From Paenibacillus aceti (GTDB taxonomy: Bacteria; Bacillota; Bacilli; Paenibacillales; Paenibacillaceae): a DNA stretch of 64,000 bases. This document shows, in pieces, positions 54,024-62,910 of this stretch; the first letter of the stretch is position 1; each line of letters opens with the position of its first letter. The position numbers and the translations under genes are program-made. The notes below the pieces were generated by a model, which was given only the letters and a program-made list of their open reading frames with translations, was not told the DNA's origin and made no database searches. The stretch is from NCBI RefSeq assembly GCF_003614185.1, contig NZ_KZ987724.1:1775360-1839359 (forward strand), in the 5' to 3' direction.

Positions 54024-54695
54024 CTATGGAGCCTGCTCAATCACAAACGTGGAGTCCTCTACGAAGGTCATCCTGCCAATCCCTTGGATCGTAACCCGCA
54101 GCGGATAATACTCCGCAGGCTTCTGATTCGAGAAAAACCAGGTTCTCCCCTTTCTGACGACGATCAATAAGCCGTGCTCAACCCCCACCGGAGTCAGTCC
54201 TTCACTGTCCTCTTTCCAGTTGGGCAGGCCGATCCCGTTCAAGGTCCTGACAAACGGAATCACCTCATGAACGACCACACCGATCTCACTCACTCCTTGG
54301 ATCTCACGGCTATGAAAAGGACGTGAAATGGCATTGGGGAGATTGTGACGAGCGATAAATTCAACAATATTACCGGAAGGATCTTCACAATATACAGAGT
54401 GGGCGTTCCAGGAGGTGAAGAACACCTCGTCATCCCCTTCTTCCTGAATTAAGCTTGCCCTGGACTGAATCCAGCTCTTCGCTTCGCGAAATTGATTCTC
54501 CGGAATATTCAGTGCAAAATGATAGAACGGACGGTCATACTCCCTCGTCGCTTCAAATCTGATTTGGGTCGCCCCCGCCTGAACGATGAAGGTATCTTCA
54601 CGATCCTCGACAAGCTCCAGCTCCAGTACATCTTTGTAGAACGACTTCGTTTCTGATAAATTTGCTGTCAGCAGCTCAACCCTCTCCAGAATCAT
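54024..54695 (-). CDS. VOC superfamily (glyoxalase/bleomycin-resistance fold) protein
   Basis: About 223 residues with two VOC half-domains. The first has LTANLSETKSFYKDVLELEL and YCEDPSGNIVEFIARH, whose Glu is a typical metal ligand. The second (EIGVVVHEVIPFVRTLNGIG) is shorter and lacks obvious ligands. Substrate unknown. ATG at 54695 has GGGAGGG upstream; an in-frame start 63 nt earlier is unlikely. Confidence 0.85.
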   Translation of the reverse strand: MILERVELLTANLSETKSFYKDVLELELVEDREDTFIVQAGATQIRFEATREYDRPFYHFALNIPENQFREAKSWIQSRASLIQEEGDDEVFFTSWNAHSVYCEDPSGNIVEFIARHNLPNAISRPFHSREIQGVSEIGVVVHEVIPFVRTLNGIGLPNWKEDSEGLTPVGVEHGLLIVVRKGRTWFFSNQKPAEYYPLRVTIQGIGRMTFVEDSTFVIEQAP

Positions 54696-54815
54696 TTCTT
54701 TTCCCTCCCAAGTTAAATTTACACTTAATACGCATGGGCCTCTTCCCTGATTATACATGGAGACTGTGGCAGGGAGAAGCCATTCTTCTCCCTTGCAGAC
54801 TTCGGATCTGATTGA

Positions 54816-56213
54816 TTACGTCTGTTCAGAGCATGACCCTGCGGGAAGCTCGATGATCGCTTGCATGCCCTGGCCTTCATCGCTGATCAGGCTGAACTGC
54901 CCTTGATGAGCCTTGGCGATTCGGGCAACCATAGGCAGCCCTAGTCCATGACCGTTACGCACCGGACGCCGTCTTGCCGACGAATAAGGCAGCTTCAGCA
55001 AGTCCGGAAGATCACGCTCAGCCACCCCTTGTCCATTATCCATTACGATGATGCGGCAGCTTCGCCCATCCGAGGATGCGGAGGTCTGCACGATGATTTG
55101 GCAGCCCTCCGGGTTATGATGGATACTGTTCTGCACCAGATTCGTAATAGCCCGGATCAGCAGCTTCTCATCCCCCTTTACCTGCAGCTGTTCATCGCTA
55201 ATATCCACGTCCAGCATAAATCTGTCATCCAGCCCCTGATTGAGAAAATCCGAAGCAACTTGCCGAGCCAATACCGATAACCGCAATCTTCTCGTATGCA
55301 GCGGCTGCATGTCGTACTCCAGCATGGAGACCAGATTCAGGTCGCTGACGAGAGAACGCAGCTTCTCGCCTTGCTGCCGGATAATGGCGGCCTGCTGTCG
55401 CTGCTCTGCGGGCACGGCCGGACTCTCCTCCAGCTCGCTGGCATAACCCAGCACCATCGACAGTGGCGTGCGAATATCGTGAGAGATGCCGGCAATCCAG
55501 TTCGATCGCGCTTCATCCCTGGCTTTAAGCGAGGCATCCTTCTGTCGTAACAATAACGATGTATGATTAATACTCTGGGCCAAGCCGCTGAATACGCCCT
55601 TCGGTTCAACATAAGCATCCTGCTCATGGGCGAGCGAGTAGATTCCATGAAGAAGCGGTTTGATCGATTTAATCAGTCTGGAGCCAATCAATAGAGATAA
55701 TAGTAGAGCAAGCACCGCATTCCCCAGAACCATCACCACGATGCGAAAAGGAAGCCCCTTCACCCATCCGACCGGAACATTAAATTGATATTTGGCCATA
55801 CTTGTCTTCGGGAAACCGACGACAACCAGTCCCTCGGCATGCTCCCAGACATATACAGGGTAATCCATTAAATAATTGCGCGAGAATTGGGCTACCTCAG
55901 TCAGCGAATATGACCGATCCAGTGAGATTGGCAGATCTCTATTCCAGATGACTTTTCCCTTGTCGTCGATCAACATGACCCAGGCGCTATTTTGCTCGAG
56001 CAGCTGTTCTCCCTCTTTTTTCAAAGTAAAACCATTGGAACTGGCTTGCAGGGCTTCAGCTACTGTCTGCACCAGGCTATAGGGAGACTGCTCCACATTC
56101 ATCCCCTTAAAAATCCAGACTCCGAGCAAAATAAAGTTCAAGATAAGCAAAAACACAGATATCACGATGGTCGTTCTCGCAAAGCGCCGTAAGATATGAG
56201 CAGCACCGTCCAT
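54816..56213 (-). CDS. Sensor histidine kinase
   Basis: The 465-residue kinase has two membrane helices (TIVISVFLLILNFILLGVWI and IVVMVLGNAVLALLLSLLIG) around an external loop of about 125 residues. The HisKA phospho-acceptor is in IAGISHDIRTPLSMVLGYAS, and the HATPase has NLVQNSIHHNP, MDNGQGV and GHGLGLPMVARIA. The stop of the response regulator gene is next to its start, so both are co-transcribed, regulator first. With the LanFEG-like transporter on the other side it probably senses an antimicrobial peptide; this is inferred. Confidence 0.93.
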   Translation of the reverse strand: MDGAAHILRRFARTTIVISVFLLILNFILLGVWIFKGMNVEQSPYSLVQTVAEALQASSNGFTLKKEGEQLLEQNSAWVMLIDDKGKVIWNRDLPISLDRSYSLTEVAQFSRNYLMDYPVYVWEHAEGLVVVGFPKTSMAKYQFNVPVGWVKGLPFRIVVMVLGNAVLALLLSLLIGSRLIKSIKPLLHGIYSLAHEQDAYVEPKGVFSGLAQSINHTSLLLRQKDASLKARDEARSNWIAGISHDIRTPLSMVLGYASELEESPAVPAEQRQQAAIIRQQGEKLRSLVSDLNLVSMLEYDMQPLHTRRLRLSVLARQVASDFLNQGLDDRFMLDVDISDEQLQVKGDEKLLIRAITNLVQNSIHHNPEGCQIIVQTSASSDGRSCRIIVMDNGQGVAERDLPDLLKLPYSSARRRPVRNGHGLGLPMVARIAKAHQGQFSLISDEGQGMQAIIELPAGSCSEQT

Positions 56214-56214
56214 A

Positions 56215-56925
56215 TTACCCCTCCGTCACGATCAGCTTGTAACCAAGCCCTCTAACAGTAATCAGATGCTCGGGGCTGGAGGGATGGGCCTCTATCTTTT
56301 CCCGGATTCTTCGGATATGCACCATTAGAGTATTCTCATAGCCAAAATAATCGTCCCCCCACACCGCCTGACATAACGCATCACTTGTCACAATTCTCCC
56401 TCGCTCATGATAGAGCTTCACCAATAGCGCATGCTCCTTGGCGGTCAAGGCCTGTTCCCCTTGATCGCTGCGTACTACCGCCCCTTCCAAATCGACGATG
56501 TAAGCGCCGAGCCGGAAAACCGGCAACTGCTCTACCACCGGGGCTGCATAGACTCGCCGCAAAATAATATGAAGCCGCAGCATAAGCTCACGTGGCAAAA
56601 AAGGTTTCACCATATAGTCATCTGCACCAAGTCCGAGACCTAGCAGCCGATCCTCATCTTCCCCTCTCGCGGACAGGAACAGTACGGGCATTGAAGAAAA
56701 ACGACGGATCGAGGTCAGCAGCACAAAACCATCGCCATCGGGCAGCATAACATCCAGGATAGCGATATCCGGCTTGTCCGCCCGGCAAATTGCCAAGGCC
56801 TCCTGGCAGCTAGCTGCACAGAAAATGCGAGTATAGCCTTCTTTACGTAAAAAACGATCGATCATATTGCGGATTTCAAGCTCATCCTCTACGATGAGCA
56901 CTTTTTTGTGCTTCAAATCTTCCAT
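56215..56925 (-). CDS. OmpR/PhoB-family response regulator
   Basis: The 236-residue protein has a receiver domain (VEDELEIRNMIDRFLRKEGY, phospho-acceptor Asp in ILDVMLPDGDGF, Lys in MVKPFLPREL) and a winged-helix output domain (LTAKEHALLVKLYHERGRIV, VWGDDYFGYENTLMVHIRRI). ATG at 56925 has AGGTGAT upstream. It is divergent from the ABC operon, whose upstream region contains a direct repeat that fits its dimer. Confidence 0.95.
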   Translation of the reverse strand: MEDLKHKKVLIVEDELEIRNMIDRFLRKEGYTRIFCAASCQEALAICRADKPDIAILDVMLPDGDGFVLLTSIRRFSSMPVLFLSARGEDEDRLLGLGLGADDYMVKPFLPRELMLRLHIILRRVYAAPVVEQLPVFRLGAYIVDLEGAVVRSDQGEQALTAKEHALLVKLYHERGRIVTSDALCQAVWGDDYFGYENTLMVHIRRIREKIEAHPSSPEHLITVRGLGYKLIVTEG

Positions 56926-57000
56926 AATGTCATCACCTATTGCCATTATACCAAGGGATTATGGGAAGGTTCAGCAGATCGAGCGCGCCTCACAATGATT

Positions 57001-57018
57001 TAAGGTTCTCGTAAGGTT
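57001..57018 (+). promoter_or_regulatory. Direct repeat, probable response regulator site
   Basis: TAAGGTT occurs at 57001-57007 and 57012-57018, an 11-bp period that places two OmpR-type monomers on one face of DNA. It lies about 75 bp upstream of the ABC ATPase start codon, just above where a poor -35 box would be (TATGCT further down could be -10). Confidence 0.6.
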
Positions 57019-57091
57019 GGCTTCAGCTGGCGGAAGGGTAGCCTGGATATGCTGTAACTGTGAAACAAGTAAATGGATGGGAGAGAAGCTA

Positions 57092-58003
57092 ATGAACACA
57101 ATCGTCTCAACGCATAATCTTTCAAAATGTTATGGGGGTGTGTACGGAGTTAATGATGTGAATTTATCCGTCTATGAAGGGGATGTCTATGGTTTCCTGG
57201 GACCGAATGGAGCCGGAAAATCAACTACACTGAAGATGCTGCTGGGATTAATTCAGCCGACAGATGGTAAGGTAACGGTCTTCGGCCAGGATTTCAAAAA
57301 AAATCGCCGCTTTATTCTCAGCCAGACAGGATCCCTGATTGAGTCCCCTTCCTTCTACGGCCATCTTACTGGCCTTGAGAATATGCGCATCATGCAGAGC
57401 CTGCGTAGTGTGCCGGATCGCAATGTGATGGAGGCGCTGCAAATTGTCAGACTGGAGAAGCAGAAGGACAAGAAAGTAGGGCAATATTCGCTCGGTATGA
57501 AGCAGCGGCTTGGGATTGCTATGGCCCTGATCGCCTTTCCCAAGCTATTGATCCTGGATGAGCCTACGAACGGACTTGATCCCGCCGGGATCGGAGAAAT
57601 TCGCGAGCTGATTCAATCCCTGCCGCAGCGGTATGGCATTACCGTACTAATCTCCAGCCATCTTCTGTCCGAGATCGAGCAGATCGCCACCTCGGTCGGC
57701 ATTATCAACGAGGGTAAGCTGGTATTTCAAGGGAGTATGGATCAGCTTCGAAGCCAGAGCGAGTCCCGAATAGCCCTTAAAACAGCGAATAATCCTCAAG
57801 CAGGGCAAATGCTGCTCGAACGAGGATTGTCCCCAGTGATCAAGGACGGCTTCCTGACGCTCCAGGATCTCAATGATACAGAGGTGGCCAGCCTCAATCG
57901 AACGCTGGTTCAAGCCGGTATCGATGTCGTTCGGATTGAAGAGCACAGACAAAGTCTGGAGAATCTGTTCCTTCAGCTTACGGGAAAGGAGAAGAGTCTC
58001 TAA
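57092..58003 (+). CDS. ABC transporter ATP-binding protein, lantibiotic immunity type (LanF-like)
   Basis: The 303-residue ATPase has Walker A GPNGAGKST, signature YSLGMKQRLGIA, Walker B LLILDEPTNGLD and the switch His in ISSHLLSEIEQIA. It has the short E-loop region typical of the NisF/BcrA group. ATG at 57092 has GGGAGAG upstream. Its stop overlaps the next gene's start by 1 bp. It probably energises removal of peptide antibiotics with the two permeases that follow. Confidence 0.92.
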   Translation: MNTIVSTHNLSKCYGGVYGVNDVNLSVYEGDVYGFLGPNGAGKSTTLKMLLGLIQPTDGKVTVFGQDFKKNRRFILSQTGSLIESPSFYGHLTGLENMRIMQSLRSVPDRNVMEALQIVRLEKQKDKKVGQYSLGMKQRLGIAMALIAFPKLLILDEPTNGLDPAGIGEIRELIQSLPQRYGITVLISSHLLSEIEQIATSVGIINEGKLVFQGSMDQLRSQSESRIALKTANNPQAGQMLLERGLSPVIKDGFLTLQDLNDTEVASLNRTLVQAGIDVVRIEEHRQSLENLFLQLTGKEKSL

Positions 58004-58761
58004 TGAGTATGCTGGGCCTGGAATTTTATAAGCTGCGCCGCAGGCGCCTGTTACTGATGATCGCCCTGTTCCTAAGTGTAGAATTAGCCTGGATTCTCAT
58101 CTCAACCAGCGTCTCCCTCTCCCGTAATCCCGAGCTCGCGGGCTGGGAAGGAGTCTTAGGGCTCTTGATGACCACCGCATCGATGAATGGACTATTCCTT
58201 CCCATCCTGTCAGCTGTTGTCGTGTCCCGTATCTGCGATATGGAGCATAAAGGCAGCACCTGGAAGCTGCTGCTCTCAGCCTCGGTGACTCGCGGTCGGG
58301 TCTACGCCGCTAAATATACATGCGCCTCCATTCTGATGCTGTTCGCGATTATGATTGAATGTGCCGCGATCATAGGCTTTGGCATGATGTATCAATTCGA
58401 ATGGTCTGACCTTTTCCCTCTGCTGCTGCAATTTGTGGGCGGAGCTATTTTGACCAATCAGGTGGTGATTGCTCTGCAGCAATGGCTCTCACTATCTGTC
58501 AAGAATCAGGCCTTCAGCCTCTGTCTCGGCATGATTGGCGGGTTCATCGGGATGACAGCCGATCTGTTTCCGGCCTCGGTCAGACGCATATTCATCTGGT
58601 CCTACTACACGGGACTAAGCCCGATCACCTACGAATATTCGGATTCGACGATGCGCTTTGTAACTCGTTCCATTGGAGTTATGCTGCCAATCACACTCTT
58701 GATCATGGGCATTGTCATATACATTGTCGGCAGCTTCCGCGTATCCAGACAGGAAGTTTAA
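58003..58761 (+). CDS. ABC permease, lantibiotic immunity type (MutE/EpiE-like)
   Basis: The 252-residue protein has six helices of the ABC2-membrane kind (LLLMIALFLSVELAWILIST, MLPITLLIMGIVIYIVGSF). DMEHKGSTWKLLLSASVTRGRVYAAK is the hallmark segment of this immunity permease family. It is the second gene of the three-gene operon and overlaps the ATPase gene by 1 bp. Confidence 0.88.
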   Translation: MSMLGLEFYKLRRRRLLLMIALFLSVELAWILISTSVSLSRNPELAGWEGVLGLLMTTASMNGLFLPILSAVVVSRICDMEHKGSTWKLLLSASVTRGRVYAAKYTCASILMLFAIMIECAAIIGFGMMYQFEWSDLFPLLLQFVGGAILTNQVVIALQQWLSLSVKNQAFSLCLGMIGGFIGMTADLFPASVRRIFIWSYYTGLSPITYEYSDSTMRFVTRSIGVMLPITLLIMGIVIYIVGSFRVSRQEV

Positions 58762-58783
58762 TAAATCTACTAGGAGGCCCCTT

Positions 58784-59515
58784 ATGTTGATGAGATGTAT
58801 CCGAGCTGAACGGCTCAAGCTGCGGCATTCCCGCATGTGGCTGATCCTGGTCGTGCTGCCCCTGCTGGCAGTGCTGATCGGCTGCGCCAACTACTATATG
58901 AATCAGAGTGCTTTGCAACATAAATGGTACAGTCTGTGGACACAGGTAAGCCTATTCTATGGCGAATTCTTCCTGCCTGTTCTGATCGCGATCTGCTGTG
59001 CTTATGTCTGCAGGCTAGAGCATTTAAATAAGAACTGGAATATGGTGCTGAGCGCCCCGGTTACGGCTTCACAGATTTTCATGTCAAAGCTGGTCATCGT
59101 AAGCATGCTTATTCTGGCGGTGCAGCTATTCTTTACTGTCCTTTATATGATATCCGGCCTATTAATGGGGCTACATTTTCAGCTCCCGCCAGAAATCATC
59201 GGCTGGATTCTTCGAGGCTGGGTCGCTTCCATCACGATCAGTGCCATCCAGCTCTTGCTCTCCATGCGTATCCGCAGCTTCGCGGTGCCGATCGGGATCA
59301 GCGTCTGCGCCGTCTTTTTCGGTTTGGGGATGTATGTAATGAAGCTGGGCATGTATTTTCCTTATTCCCTGCTGACGATTGGAATGGGAGTATTGAGCCA
59401 GAATAGCTTAACGGCTGGGGACACCCTGTTATTCTTCATCATGAATAGTCTGTTCATCCTGTTGATTTCTGTAGTGGCGATCCGGTGGCTAAGGAATTCG
59501 GATGTGGCTGCTTAA
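58784..59515 (+). CDS. ABC permease, lantibiotic immunity type (MutG/EpiG-like)
   Basis: The 243-residue protein starts MLMRCIRAERLKLRHSRMW and has six helices; RLEHLNKNWNMVLSAPVTASQIFMSK is the same hallmark segment as in the preceding permease. The ribosome site is AGGAGG. It completes an EFG-like trio. No lantibiotic precursor or modification gene is present, so this is a resistance module rather than a biosynthetic cluster. Confidence 0.88.
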   Translation: MLMRCIRAERLKLRHSRMWLILVVLPLLAVLIGCANYYMNQSALQHKWYSLWTQVSLFYGEFFLPVLIAICCAYVCRLEHLNKNWNMVLSAPVTASQIFMSKLVIVSMLILAVQLFFTVLYMISGLLMGLHFQLPPEIIGWILRGWVASITISAIQLLLSMRIRSFAVPIGISVCAVFFGLGMYVMKLGMYFPYSLLTIGMGVLSQNSLTAGDTLLFFIMNSLFILLISVVAIRWLRNSDVAA

Positions 59516-59539
59516 CGGGTAAGCTCGCAATAACTCAAT

Positions 59540-59578
59540 AAACCCAGTGCTCAGTGAGACTTATCTGAGACTGGGTTT
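59540..59578 (+). terminator. Terminator of the ABC exporter operon
   Basis: AAACCCAGT and CTCAG pair with CTGAG and ACTGGGTTT (one bulge), followed by CGCTATTTG. Confidence 0.78.
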
Positions 59579-59598
59579 CGCTATTTGTTACGAAGAAG

Positions 59599-59943
59599 CT
59601 AGTATATCTTGCCATACCCCTTGCCTCTCTCACTCGGTCGAACCATATAACCTATATGGCCGCCATACCTCATCAGTTTATCATTTAATCGATGTCTCAG
59701 CTTTCCGTATGCAACCGGATGCCCGTCGACATACATCCAATAGATCGTCTGGGGTACATATCCTTCAGACAAATCGAACCCTTGCGAAATTTGAATCTGC
59801 CGCGGCAAGCTTAGCTTGAACTCTTCAAAGCTGCTCACCGGAAAAGTATTCGTAAATCCGTTCTCACCTAGCCCCATCTCTTGAATCATCTCAAAGATTT
59901 CTATACCATCATCTTCGCTTAATGCTCTAAGTTCAATGTTCAT
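59599..59943 (-). pseudogene. GNAT acetyltransferase (COG3981-like), C-terminus missing
   Basis: The 114-codon frame has a good start (AGGAGA before ATG) and reads GYVPQTIYWMYVDGHPVAYG, then GGHIGYMVRPSERGKGYGKI, and stops exactly in the acetyl-CoA loop. Full members run for about 60 more residues. The stop is next to the terminator of the ABC operon, so a deletion has joined the two. It is probably non-functional. Confidence 0.72.
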
Positions 59944-60248
59944 CGAATCTCCTCTGTAAACCTGCTCTTAATTGATTGGCTGTGTTAAACTTTAAACTAA
60001 TGCTTTTCGTTACTAAATAAAGATATTGCCTAAAAACGTTTTTCTTTCTTTTCTATGAAGTCTTCTTCGCTAATCTCTCTCTTATCAGTTAATAAAAGTG
60101 ATTGGAATGCTTCAAATAGGTCTTGAATATCTTTTTGTTCGTTTATAATGTTCATACTTTTGTTATATTCATCTTCATCTTTATATCTTGTAATTTCTAT
60201 CCATTTTGTATCATCATCTTTGCTATTCAGATACATTGTATGAAAATC

Positions 60249-61705
60249 TGAGCGTTTTGCAGTAATCTGAGGCCTTGAGCCGTAAGGATTTTCGGACATA
60301 AAAAAGGGACTTCACCCCAACTTGGAGAAGTTTTCAAGTGACCAAACCCAAAAACCTCAAGGATGGAGGAAGTCACTTTGTATATTCTCCAAGAATGTCT
60401 GTTTTCCTTCGAAGAACTTTTAAAAATTCAACCCAAGGAGAGATTGCCGATCTTCTTCAGTTCTCTCGATCTGAGACCGTATGCCAAGGAACTGAGAAGC
60501 CGTTCACCCCGAGGCGCTGAGGGATACTGCAGACAAGGTATTCTACGAGCACTCTTGGCTGCGCCGCTTGAAGGAATAAGTACCTTTTCAGGGTTGCATA
60601 AGCGTTTGGATACGGATCTCCGGTTTCGTTATCAGTGTGGTCTTCCGCTGGATCGAGAAGCTCCTTCCATATCCACATTAAGCCGAGTTTTCTCAGAACT
60701 GACGAGAAAGGACTTGGCAAAACGGCTTTTTGAGGATTTGGTCACACGCTGTCAGCAGGAAGGTATCATAGAAGGCAGTAACGTCGCCATAGACAGCGCC
60801 GCTCTCCGCGCTTACGAGAAAAAGCAGCCCAAACGCAAAAGCGAGCAAACGGGTAATGCGAACTGGGGCGCAAAAATTGATTCCTTCGGCAATAAAATCA
60901 CATGGTTTGGTTACAAAATTCATCTGGCGGTCGATACGAAAAGTGAATTGCCGATCGCCTTGGAAGTAACGCCGGCGCATGTCAATGATGGAGAAATGGC
61001 GCCGGGCCTGATCGAGAAAACAGCGTCCAGGACGAGCACACGATTTTTCATACTCGATGCGGGCTACGACCAAATGAAAGTTTATGAGGCCGCCCGCAAC
61101 GTCAAGGCACAAGCCATCATTCCCCTTAATCTGCGGGGGGAGAAGGAACCGCCTGCTGGCATGACCTCGAACGGAACACCGTGCTGTTCCATGGGTTATG
61201 CGATGACATACTGGGGAGTTGACGGCGATATGCATAAATTTCGCTGCCCGCATGCCACGGGTAAAGTCGACTGTCCGCTTGGCATGGCTGCCTGCTCGTC
61301 TTCAAACTATGGAATGGTCGTCAAAGTAAATGCGAAGGATGATCTCCGGCGATACAGCATCCCTCATCGGGATACAAAGCGTTGGAAGGAACTTTACAAT
61401 GAACGAACCAGCGTAGAACGCTGCAACTCCCGATTGAAAACCTATTTGACGGCAGACGCCGCACATGTCCGGGGCATTCAGAAAGTCACAACTCACCAGT
61501 ATTTGAATGCCATTGTTCTGCTTGCATCTGCGCTCGCCGTTTCTCATCATTCAAAACGGGCTGCCGCTTAAAAAACGAGCTGTTCTAAAATTCTGCAAGT
61601 CTGCCCTTTTCTTCACCCATATAATACCATTTTCGAAAATTACCCCTTAACGACAGTGAATATGCTATCGCTTCTTCTCTGAAACGGAATTATGCAAAAC
61701 ACTCA
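60249..61705 (+). mobile_element. 1457-bp IS1182-like insertion sequence with inverted repeats and 3-bp target duplication
   Basis: The ends are TGAGCGTTTTGCAGTAATC (left) and, on the other strand, TGAGTGTTTTGCATAATTC (right), 12 of the first 13 bases matching. The direct repeat ATC flanks it (60246-60248 and 61706-61708). It carries one intact DDE transposase gene. The boundaries are fixed independently because removing it restores the interrupted gene. Confidence 0.88.
60378..61571 (+). CDS. IS1182-like DDE transposase
   Basis: The 397-residue transposase starts with TTG at 60378, with GGAGG 7 nt upstream; an ATG 15 nt earlier is the alternative. The N-terminal DUF772-like region (GYCRQGILRALLAAPLEGIS) is followed by the DDE core: first Asp in VAIDSAALRAYE, second Asp in FFILDAGYDQMK and the Glu in ELYNERTSVERCNSRLK. 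It is shorter than many IS1182 transposases but the core is complete, so it may be active. Confidence 0.9.
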   Translation: MYILQECLFSFEELLKIQPKERLPIFFSSLDLRPYAKELRSRSPRGAEGYCRQGILRALLAAPLEGISTFSGLHKRLDTDLRFRYQCGLPLDREAPSISTLSRVFSELTRKDLAKRLFEDLVTRCQQEGIIEGSNVAIDSAALRAYEKKQPKRKSEQTGNANWGAKIDSFGNKITWFGYKIHLAVDTKSELPIALEVTPAHVNDGEMAPGLIEKTASRTSTRFFILDAGYDQMKVYEAARNVKAQAIIPLNLRGEKEPPAGMTSNGTPCCSMGYAMTYWGVDGDMHKFRCPHATGKVDCPLGMAACSSSNYGMVVKVNAKDDLRRYSIPHRDTKRWKELYNERTSVERCNSRLKTYLTADAAHVRGIQKVTTHQYLNAIVLLASALAVSHHSKRAAA

Positions 61706-61839
61706 ATCTAAATACCGACCATAAATTTCAGAGGCTTTTTCTTGAATACTAAAATACTCATCTACTTTATCTTTTTGGATGTGGTACTGATAAATTTTAA
61801 CAAACATCATTATCTCCCCTAATTTTAGTTGAATAAAAA

Positions 61840-62712
61840 CTATATATTAAATTTTGATAGACGCAAACTGTCATAAGTGTCTGTCATTTCAAATACGAAT
61901 GAAGATAGTAAAAATTCTTTTATATTGTGTTTGGTGCTTTCGTTACTACGACTATCCACAAACAAGAACCAAGCAAGGTAATTGTCGAGGTACTTCGTAG
62001 CCACACCTTTAAAACGATTTATCCATTGTTTCATACGAGAATGTAGACCATTTACATTTTGAAGGTGATATAAGCCCTTAATAACGTGTTTACCATCATT
62101 TGATTTAATTCTTTAATGTTCAATACCCTTTTCTTTAGCGTAGGTTTTGTATGCTCTCCAAGCATCTGTAACAAGTACATTATCAGGTGTCAGTTTAGAG
62201 CCAATCATAGTATCCACCTTAGTTTTCACAACACGCCCCATACAAGCAATTTTTGAAACAGTTGCTTTAGTGCGGTCTCTGGCAACAAGAAGACATACTT
62301 GTTCGTGGCTAATGCCTCTATGTTTGGATTTGCCACCTCTTTTACGAGGTTTGCGTTCCGTTATACCACGTTGACCTTTTTGAGAGTACAGGAAATAGGT
62401 CTCGTCAACTTCAACGATACCGTCAAATTGCTCAAAATCCATTTGTTTTAATGCACTTAACAATTGTGTCTCCAAGAAAAAAGCGTAACCCAAGTAACCC
62501 CTATGATTTCGGCAGATTTTCGCAGAGAATAGCCTTTGAACATACAATCAACAAATATAATCCATTCGTCACCTTTTCGAGTGCGGTAAAGAACGGTATT
62601 CGTTGTATCAGTAAATGTTTTACTACAACACTTGCAACGATAACGTTGGCGACCATTATACTTTCCAATCTGCCAGAGTAATTTGTCGCGGCATGTAGCA
62701 CCTCTTTTTATT
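61840..62712 (-). pseudogene. Decayed IS1595-type transposase
   Basis: Three consecutive frame pieces form one transposase. The 5' piece (about 62712 to 62465) has the zinc-ribbon-like CRDKLLWQIGKYNGRQRYRC followed by KCCSKTFTDTTNT and SLRKSAEIIGVTWVTLFSWR. The middle piece has KQMDFEQFDGIVEVDETYF and RKPRKRGGKSKHRGIS. The last piece has RMKQWINRFKGVATKYLDNY. Pieces 1 and 2 are out of frame by one missing base near 62465; pieces 2 and 3 are separated by a TAA at about 62113-62115. The N-terminus is cut off: a stop lies just upstream and there is no start codon. The DNA is AT-rich compared with neighbours. Confidence 0.85.
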
Positions 62713-62724
62713 TAATTTCCGTCA

Positions 62725-62910
62725 CTATTCCACCTTCCTACTTATCTCCTCAAGCTTGCGGTTCATTTCAGATACGGATTCCTGTAGTAACTCCATCTTT
62801 CTCAAGCCTGCATATTGGTTACCGATGATTCCTGAAAATCCAACAATTAATACAAAAGTGATTAGAATTAACAAGCAGACATCCCCTCTCGACTGTAGAT
62901 GATTTTTCAC
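62725..62910 (-). CDS. Small single-helix membrane protein with coiled coil
   Basis: The 61-residue protein has one helix (VCLLILITFVLIVGFSGIIG) and a heptad-like tail (MELLQESVSEMNRKLEEISR). It is not a recognised family. It starts at GTG overlapping the stop of the lipoprotein gene (GTGA), so the two form an operon and may act together at the membrane. Confidence 0.6.
   Translation of the reverse strand: MKNHLQSRGDVCLLILITFVLIVGFSGIIGNQYAGLRKMELLQESVSEMNRKLEEISRKVE

Larger units (their letters stand above)
60030..61807 (-). pseudogene. Small dimeric alpha/beta-barrel-like protein gene split by an insertion sequence
   Basis: The 5' part (61706-61807, ATG with GGGGAG upstream) encodes 34 residues, MFVKIYQYHIQKDKVDEYFS to YGRYLD. 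The 3' part (60030-60245) encodes 71 residues, FHTMYLNSKDDDTKWIEITR to EKKEKRF. Removing the insertion (60249-61705) and one copy of its ATC target duplication restores a continuous 105-codon gene. The product resembles antibiotic-biosynthesis-monooxygenase-like proteins in pattern; function is unknown. The 89-codon frame seen at 60030-60299 is not a native gene: its first 17-18 codons lie in the insertion sequence. Confidence 0.88.

Noticed and set aside
57092-59515. A lantibiotic biosynthesis cluster
   Set aside because: Only the immunity-type exporter and two-component system are present; no precursor peptide, dehydratase, cyclase or leader protease gene was found in the window.
60249-60299. 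N-terminus of an 89-residue protein starting at 60299
   Set aside because: These codons lie inside the insertion sequence; the native continuation is at 61706-61807.
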